DNA of 64,000 bases from positions 27,938,501 to 28,002,500 of the forward strand of contig AP031356.1 in assembly GCA_037833965.1 (NCBI GenBank), read 5' to 3'. Source of the stretch: Marchantia polymorpha subsp. ruderalis. Its lineage: Eukaryota; Streptophyta; Marchantiopsida; Marchantiales; Marchantiaceae. The position numbers and the translations under genes were made by a program. The notes below the pieces were generated by a model. That model did not search any database and was not told the origin of the DNA. It saw only the letters and a program-made list of their open reading frames with translations. Shown one piece after another: positions 57,829 through 64,000 of this stretch (position 1 is the stretch's first letter; the number at the start of each line of letters is the position of its first letter).

Positions 57829-60237
57829 ATGTCGAGCGTCTTCTGTCCGATTTGCTATGACTCTGTTGATGTCCTTCACCAACATCTCGAGTCTGTGGTT
57901 GGATGTGGTCATGTATTTCATGGCGGCTGGTGAGTTGAGGAGATTGGATTTCAGTTCCGTACTGTATTTGGAATCGATTGATTTCGGTTGACAGACCATG
58001 TTAAGTACGTTGGTGATGAGTGAAAGTCGTCGCGATGTGTTCGGTGTGAATTATGCAGCCTACAAGAGTGGGTCAGGCTCTCGCCTGTGAGCCCGACGTG
58101 CCCACTTTGCAAGGCACGCTGTGGAGAGAGAGAGCGTCAGCGGCTGTTCTTCCAAGCGTCTTCTGAATCCTCCCAGCGGTCATCACCAACAACTTTATCT
58201 CCAAGTGATCCTCTGAGTTGTGAGGTACAGCGTTTTTCCTTTGTCCAATTAAATTTTTCTTTGGCCTGTTGTTTAGTACCCTATCATGTTCGACATGACT
58301 TGACCGGAAGCATCTTGAATCGAATGGTGCAGAAGGGCGAAGAGTATGTGCGTTCGCTGGAAGCTAAGGAACGGGCTCTGCAAGCATCCCTGGACTCGGC
58401 CAGAAGGCGAATTTCAGTACTCCAAGATGGGGTCAGTACTGAAGGACTTGCTTAGAGCTCGAGTAGCACCCAATTTAAGGATTTTATCTATGATGACTGT
58501 TTGGATGGTTTTCTGTTGGGCTTCGCGTACCTCCGTTTCAGTTGTTCCTGTTTTCTCCTAAACGTTAGATTCCAAACATTCTGGACTTGATATGTGCAGG
58601 AGCAAGAAAACAAAGCAAAGTTGAATCAAATTGGGGAGATAGCAAGGTTAGCTAACCTCCAGCAATCTGTCACAGAGGAGAAGCTCAAGAGGGTTGAAAA
58701 GGTACTTAGATAGACTTAATTCTTTCACTGTGGCTGCAAAATGGATAACAAAACCGATACGAATACCCCATCAAGCCGGACAAGGAACTAAATAAACGGG
58801 AGAGCAGGGGCTAGGCCCCGAGAGTATCGTTAAATCTAGGGATGTTGATGTGCTTTAAAGGCTAATTTGGTGAAAAGCTGCTCATTATTCTACTGGCACT
58901 GTCTCAGGAACTCAATGACTGCGAAAGAGATCGTAAGATTCTTCGAAAAAGAATGGCGACGCTGGAACAAGACCTTGCAAGTAATCAATTGTAAGTAACT
59001 ATAGTAGATTTGATTGCACTTACCGTAAGTTTTCATGTGAAATCATCTTCATAGCACTAACCTTTGAGTTTTGTCTCAGGATAAATGACGTGGAAATAAG
59101 TGAAGACGAAGTAATACAACTGGCGTCGTCTGGTCACCTCAGTAAAGACGAGTACATCCAGATGTTGGCGAGAGCCCTTCTGTCAAGAAATCAGTAAGTA
59201 GTAAATTGAGAACCTCTAAACAAACGAGTATCAGATATCGATATGCATTTCACTGCATGGTTTTTTACTGATCGCTTATCGGTCTTTCATGACAGGTCGT
59301 TCAAGGATCTTATGAAAAAATGCAATGAATTCCGAATGGAAGAGTTTGTTGCCAAAAAACACGCCTCCAAACTCGAAGCCAAACTTGCTAATGCGCAAGC
59401 AAGGATTAAAGGTTCCGTACATGATCAGGAGATTCTGCAGAATGATTGTGTGAGATCTTTGCAAGCAAGGGTTAAAAATATGGCACATGAACGGGAGGCA
59501 CAGCTTGAACCTTTGGAACAAGTTCAGAAGGGTCAGGATCATGACATTTTGAGACCTTTAAAGGACGTGCACACAGGCCTGACTGAAGTTCCCAGGGAAC
59601 GAAAAGAAAATGAAAAAGTGGGGACTCACATAGAAACACCAAACAACTTTGGAATGACGGGCCCTGAAGATGATCAGGTAGTTAACCTCGGCTGTGGCTT
59701 ACCAATTCCAATCAGACGAGAACGGAATTCAAGCTTAGTAGAAGAAAGCAATATACATCCGACGTTATTCTCTGGTAACTCTCTTACACTCTCCTTAAAG
59801 CATCTAATGTAGCACTCAATGAGTTTTTTCTGATTTGCTTTCCATACTGTCGATCATCTAATTTTCCAGGTGATGTATGGGTTTATTCTGGCTGGAACAG
59901 GCTGGCTGGGAACCTCGCGAAACTCATCTGGGTCTTCCCTTTTCTCCAAAACTCTTCTTTTCAACAGTGGTCGTGTAGTTGCGAGACCACCCCCTTCATT
60001 CATTGTACCACCTCCTCAGAAAGTAAAGACAAGAGGCTTTCTCTGTTTTGTCTTGTTTGAATTGTGGGATGACTTGCGTCAGTTAATTTGCCTTATGAAC
60101 TTCTTAATTTTGTACATCAGTCAAACCTTGTATGTGTTCTAAAACCTGTATTGCTGTCCTACTTGCAGGGAGCACGCCAGGTAAAGAGATCGAAGCTTGT
60201 TGCAGCAAAGATCGAGGATTTTTTTGGAAAAACTTGA
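57829..60237 (+). CDS. TRAIP-like RING-H2 E3 ubiquitin ligase with coiled coil
   Basis: Nine exons: 57829-57929, 58059-58224, 58333-58431, 58600-58701, 58908-58990, 59080-59193, 59296-59774, 59901-60022, 60169-60237. They encode 444 residues in continuous phase. The N-terminal RING has Cys6/Cys9, Cys26/His28, His31/Cys34 and Cys48/Cys51, a C3H2C3 pattern, with CGHVFH and CLQEW typical of TRAIP. Residues from about 90 to 200 are charged heptad-like sequence (EEYVRSLEAKERALQASLDS and onward), then LLSRNQSFKDLMKKCNEF. TRAIP acts in the nucleus on replication-blocking lesions and stalled replisomes. The C-terminus, KRSKLVAAKIEDFFGKT, resembles a PCNA-interacting box with the usual first Gln replaced by Ala. 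The exon 7/8 junction was chosen because it joins in phase to both the ESNIHPTLFSG segment and the PIP-like tail; alternative acceptors (59870) exist. TRAIP is the best match, but a related RING/coiled-coil protein cannot be excluded. Confidence 0.85.
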
Positions 60238-62026
60238 GTCGATCAAAATATTTGCAAGATTTTACACTAGAGAAAGATAACGGGAAAATTTTGGTTTTCC
60301 AGGAATAGAACTTTGTTCCTTTTCCCTGTAAAGTTATAGACTTTGGAATTTTATTCCAAGTATACACAAAGATAACCTTATGACACAACTGACAAGTAAA
60401 GGTCGAGGTTATTTTGAACAAATTTGAGTGGGTGAAGCAATTCAACATCATAGAAAGACAAACAGGAAACAGGAAATTCACATGGCAGGAGATTTCTCAC
60501 CTACTTCCCTTAGTAGAATGATCCATTTTTAAAGTCGATTGTACACAGCTTAACTTCTTGTAAAGCTTAATTTACCTGTGTCACAACAACCACGGGAGGT
60601 ACTCTGTGGTTTTGGAATTTGCAGCTGTGGTTTATATATCTAGAGTCTGCGAGCCTCTTCGATCTCAGCGTGCAGAAGTTAGGTCATGTAGCCTTGATAT
60701 TGGCGTAAACTGATGATTTTGATGATTCCTCGAAAGTGAATAATCTCCGTGTCTGCTGGTTTGGCAGACTACATTAAGCTCTGTGCCACTCTTTCCGTGT
60801 GTCGAGTTCTGTGGACCATCATCTTTAACCTTGTGTGCCACTATCGCGTGTTTCATTCTCCTTCGAGGCTCGGCAGTCCATTGTTGTGAGTAGCATCTAC
60901 TGCTGGAAGCTATTGAGAACTTGTTCTCAGGCTGAGTTAGATTCTACATCGCCTTGTGTGATGATGCAAGATTACTCTTCCAGGTTGGGTATATTATTCT
61001 GTCTACAAGTCGCTCATATACGGCCGTATAACTCTCGAGTAACGATGTCAGGAGAACAACGAACATATGCTTGCTTCCGTGTTAGTGTTAAATACTAGCC
61101 TATTGAAGTCGGCGTCCAGAAGGATTTGCAGTGACAAGAACCTAAACTTTTCTCCACTGATGTGTACATAAACAGTGTGAGACACGCAGATCAAGCAGTT
61201 TGGAGTGAGACAATTAGCGCCCTGTTGTTTCTGATAATGACAATGAGAGCACACAAGCGTATGTAAATATCTGCGTAGGCTAACAGTCGAGCTAGACAAA
61301 TATTGCAGGACACTGCGCATTTTCAAACGAAACTCCGAAATTATCTGCAGGAAGATCGACAGCAAATTTGAAACCAGCTGAAACTCCTACAACTTTTCTC
61401 AATCCAAGGAATTAAATATTTTGTATGGTTACGTCCGGATATTCCTAAGCCCAGGCCTGACAACAAATCTGCAGAGATTACTCCGCGCTATCCAGCCAAA
61501 CTTCTGTAGACTCGCTATCACCTAGCGGAAAGGTGCGTAAGAGATTATAGGCCCACTTGTGAGGTCCCAAGGCTCATAACTATCTGAGAACAGCCCTAAC
61601 AGCTGCAGAAGAAAGCCCCTAAACGGGCTTCACAAGAACAAAATGACTATTTGATGGCTTTAATGATAAATTTGAACATAACTATATTTGCATCAGACAG
61701 AAACCAATTGTGCAGAGGACAGGCCCAGACAGCACTCGCATCGGGGAGTCTTAGCTATGATGCACAATCCAAAATTCATTTGAAATGAAGTTACCATAAT
61801 TGTATAATTATTACAGAACCAATGTTAACCTTACAACGTAATTGTCGATCAATGTTTTGCCACATCCGAACATGAACATACATAAATCGAAAGGGATCCA
61901 TCCACCACAAGTATTTTTTCATGAAATTGTACAAAATTTACATAAACTCGTTGCCCTTCGACACATTTCTAAATGAACTCTATTTAGAACCCCAAGAGAT
62001 GGGTACGCAGACAACGGCAGAAAACT
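60238..62026. other. Convergent 3' region between the TRAIP-like and ATG6 genes
   Basis: Both neighbouring genes end into this 1.8 kb, so it must hold two 3' untranslated regions. Frames are short and unrecognised. No repeat or RNA gene was seen. A small stem (AAGCCC / GGGCTT) lies near 61,612-61,630. Confidence 0.5.
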
Positions 62027-63709
62027 CTACATAGTCCCACGTTGCCTTCGCGACCCACTTTTGGTTTCTGTTTGAGAGTGAGCACCCCCACCTGGCACCA
62101 GAGCAACTGATGATGAGGGAGAAGCAGACTGGAATGTTGTGTTCCCGATTAGCCAGTATAGAGCCCACTTAAGGTTGCACAGTGTGTACTTCAGGGCCTT
62201 CGTCCATCTATCCTGCCGATTGAAACTCTGGGTGATGGTGTAGCCCTCCACCTTGTCATTCTCAATCTTGTAGGGAAGGCTGAAGCATTTGTCAGGAGAG
62301 ACATTTGCTGCTCTGTCTTTCGCGTAAGCAAACTCCGCGAACTCCTTCAAGCAAGCAAGGAAAAATGTCATGGCCTTGTCGTACCGAGTGCTCCAGAACA
62401 GGTTTACGGGTCCAAACAGCTCGTAAGTATTCTTGTTATCGGCGATTCGCGGATAACTTCCCATCGGCAAGATTCGATATGTAAAATTCAAGCGGCAATA
62501 CTGAGCCATTGTGTACAGCAGCAGGCAAGCTTGACCCCAAGCAGCATTGATTTCATCCCATTCCACGGGGACGCTGGGCAATCGACCAAGTCTGAAGTTG
62601 TTGATGGTACCAAAATCGCCATCGTGCCAGATATGAAAGGCATCATTGAGCACATTTGTGCGCTTTAAGATTTCTAATTGCGACTTTGCCACTTCCATCT
62701 TCGCCAGGACAGCATCTCTCTCTTCCTGATGCGCTGTAAGCTGCAACCGAAAGTCGTTGCAGTCATGCCAGAACCTTTCCTCCAGCTCCTCGAATTCTTC
62801 GGACTTGAGATCGAGTTCTCGTAGTTGCGCCTCGACCTCCTCTCGCTGTTCATTAACTTTTCTGATTTCCAATTCCAGCTGTCTCTCCTGCTCCTCGACG
62901 TTCAGCTTCTCTCGGGCGAACTCTTCCTCGGTAAGAGCATCTTTCTGCTGCTTCTCCAGGCGCTCCACGCAAAATTCGTAGGCTCTGATGTCTCGATTCA
63001 CCTCTTCCACCTCCTTCTCGAGCTCCTCCGACAGAGTCCTCATGCACTCCAGACAAAGGGGTTGCTCGACCTGCGTGTGAGCAGATGCAATCTCGAAACA
63101 CCGCTGTACAACGATCACTTGCGAGTCGAAGCTGGCAGGATTAGTGTGCTGAGCATTGCTAGCCACGGCCCCGCGATGTCCTGCCCCACCGTCCCCAGCG
63201 TTGTCGAATTTATACATGGACGCCGCCGCGGACGGCAACACCACAAACGATTCATCCATGGCCCGCGACCCATGAAGCTCATGCCCGACGGGTCCTGGAT
63301 GGCTGCTTCCACCAGGGGGGGCCGATGGGGAAATTGGCTGATTAGCTGCCGGTGTGTAACCCGGAGTAGGGTATGCAATTCCCCCTGATCTGGGCCGAGG
63401 CGGGAGGAATCCAGACCCCGGCTGCTGAAGAGCGTTCTTGGATTTGGGAAGAACAACGAAAGATTGATCCATCCGGCTCCCCGCAAAAACGCTCCCACTC
63501 CCTCCATGCACGGATCCCTGCACGCCATGGAGTTTCTCGACGAACGCCTCTACCCCGGCAGTGGACAAGTAGTGGCGGCACATCTGACACTGCCATCTCG
63601 GCAGATTTGGATCGCCCGATTGCGCTCCTGGTCCTCTCAGGTTCAATATTCCGCTCACCTCTTTGACTTTTGCCGGCGCCCTAGCCCGTGGCTCACTTTC
63701 TTCCCTCAT
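62027..63709 (-). CDS. Beclin-1 / ATG6 / VPS30 autophagy protein, intronless
   Basis: One uninterrupted frame of 560 residues. ATG6 is a core subunit of the class III PI3-kinase (VPS34) complexes that drive autophagosome formation and vacuolar sorting. The start is the first ATG (63707-63709). The frame is open upstream to a TAA but with no earlier ATG. CQMC (41-44) lies near the N-terminus and CLEC (219-222) just before the coiled coil. Two MD(Q/E)SFVVLP motifs are at about 80-88 and 151-159. A long, strongly predicted coiled coil runs from about 222 to 350. From about 350 the evolutionarily conserved VPS34-binding domain follows ([42 protein letters not shown] and [17 protein letters not shown]). 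The C-terminus ends in a Ser/Gly-rich tail. Family proteins in flowering plants are about 500-540 residues and their genes usually contain introns. Confidence 0.96.
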   Translation of the reverse strand: MREESEPRARAPAKVKEVSGILNLRGPGAQSGDPNLPRWQCQMCRHYLSTAGVEAFVEKLHGVQGSVHGGSGSVFAGSRMDQSFVVLPKSKNALQQPGSGFLPPRPRSGGIAYPTPGYTPAANQPISPSAPPGGSSHPGPVGHELHGSRAMDESFVVLPSAAASMYKFDNAGDGGAGHRGAVASNAQHTNPASFDSQVIVVQRCFEIASAHTQVEQPLCLECMRTLSEELEKEVEEVNRDIRAYEFCVERLEKQQKDALTEEEFAREKLNVEEQERQLELEIRKVNEQREEVEAQLRELDLKSEEFEELEERFWHDCNDFRLQLTAHQEERDAVLAKMEVAKSQLEILKRTNVLNDAFHIWHDGDFGTINNFRLGRLPSVPVEWDEINAAWGQACLLLYTMAQYCRLNFTYRILPMGSYPRIADNKNTYELFGPVNLFWSTRYDKAMTFFLACLKEFAEFAYAKDRAANVSPDKCFSLPYKIENDKVEGYTITQSFNRQDRWTKALKYTLCNLKWALYWLIGNTTFQSASPSSSVALVPGGGAHSQTETKSGSRRQRGTM

Positions 63710-64000
63710 GTCGAAGCGCTCCTCCCTGCCAAACCTTAAAATCAAGCCGACATCTTCTGATCTTGCTACTCCTTTCCGCCCAAATTCGAACCAAGCTTAA
63801 TCGCAGCTCTGATCTCCTCACCTACGAGCGACGCAACACTCGACCATCTCCTCCCTGGGAAGAGATCCAAGTTTACCATATCACCGAACCCCTGCCACGC
63901 TGCCACCCTTGCCGTCTCCTTTCTTGCTCCCGCGGCTATCCTCGAACGGGGATACGCAAACGACTGTTTGACCTCTTCCCGGCAACCGATCGCAGTGTGG
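63710..64000 (-). promoter_or_regulatory. 5' leader and proximal promoter of ATG6
   Basis: This is about 290 bp of mixed composition upstream of the ATG6 start, running off the window. In the ATG6 frame it is open back to a stop near 63,797 but has no ATG. I see no certain promoter element. Confidence 0.4.

Noticed and set aside
59870..60142. Alternative last exons of the TRAIP-like gene (frame starting at 59870, or read-through to the stop near 60,060)
   Set aside because: Only the acceptor at 59901 joins in phase with exon 7 and with the PIP-like tail exon. The others drop the conserved segment or end in an unrelated tail.
63710..63745. 12-codon N-terminal extension of ATG6
   Set aside because: The frame is open there, but it begins at TTG rather than ATG. 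The first ATG in frame is at 63707-63709.

Overview
This is nuclear DNA from a photosynthetic eukaryote, almost certainly a land plant and probably a moss or other bryophyte. The plant assignment rests on a chloroplast GDT1/PAM71-type transporter, a TIC32-like short-chain dehydrogenase, a PI4-kinase beta with plant-specific FF-x-x-LF repeats, and a plant-type ATG6. Coding exons are short and split by GT-AG introns of roughly 100-1000 bp. The moss assignment is an inference from gene structure, AT-rich spacers and the variant of a 5.8S rRNA fragment; no phylogeny was possible.

Eight protein-coding genes could be rebuilt exon by exon, each with continuous phase from ATG to stop. In order they are: a TIC32-like SDR (+, 2058-4777); the Pol I/III subunit RPAC1/AC40 (-, 7947-11301); a PHAX-domain RNA-binding protein (+, 14311-16385); phosphatidylinositol 4-kinase beta (+, 27466-34136); a GDT1-family chloroplast cation transporter (+, 38715-42280); a HAD-type 5'-nucleotidase (+, 45866-52202); a TRAIP-like RING E3 ligase (+, 57829-60237); and intronless Beclin-1/ATG6 (-, 62027-63709).

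The spacers are of two kinds. Some are mixed or GC-rich promoter and leader regions (22.4-27.4, 37.7-38.7, 44.4-45.8 and 57.4-57.8 kb). Others are very AT-rich stretches (11.55-13.6, 18.9-20.0, 35.5-37.7 and 52.5-57.4 kb). The last AT-rich stretch holds the clearest non-genic structures. One is a 428-bp non-autonomous transposon with imperfect terminal inverted repeats and a 10-bp target-site duplication. The other is an orphan ~90-bp antisense piece of 5.8S rRNA.

The genes are unrelated housekeeping functions (rRNA/tRNA transcription, RNA export, phosphoinositide signalling, plastid ion homeostasis, nucleotide turnover, genome maintenance, autophagy). They do not form a pathway or cluster. 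I found no CRISPR array, operon, phage, toxin or clearly new multi-gene system. The second-look items are mobile or relic elements, hairpins and lineage-specific gene features.
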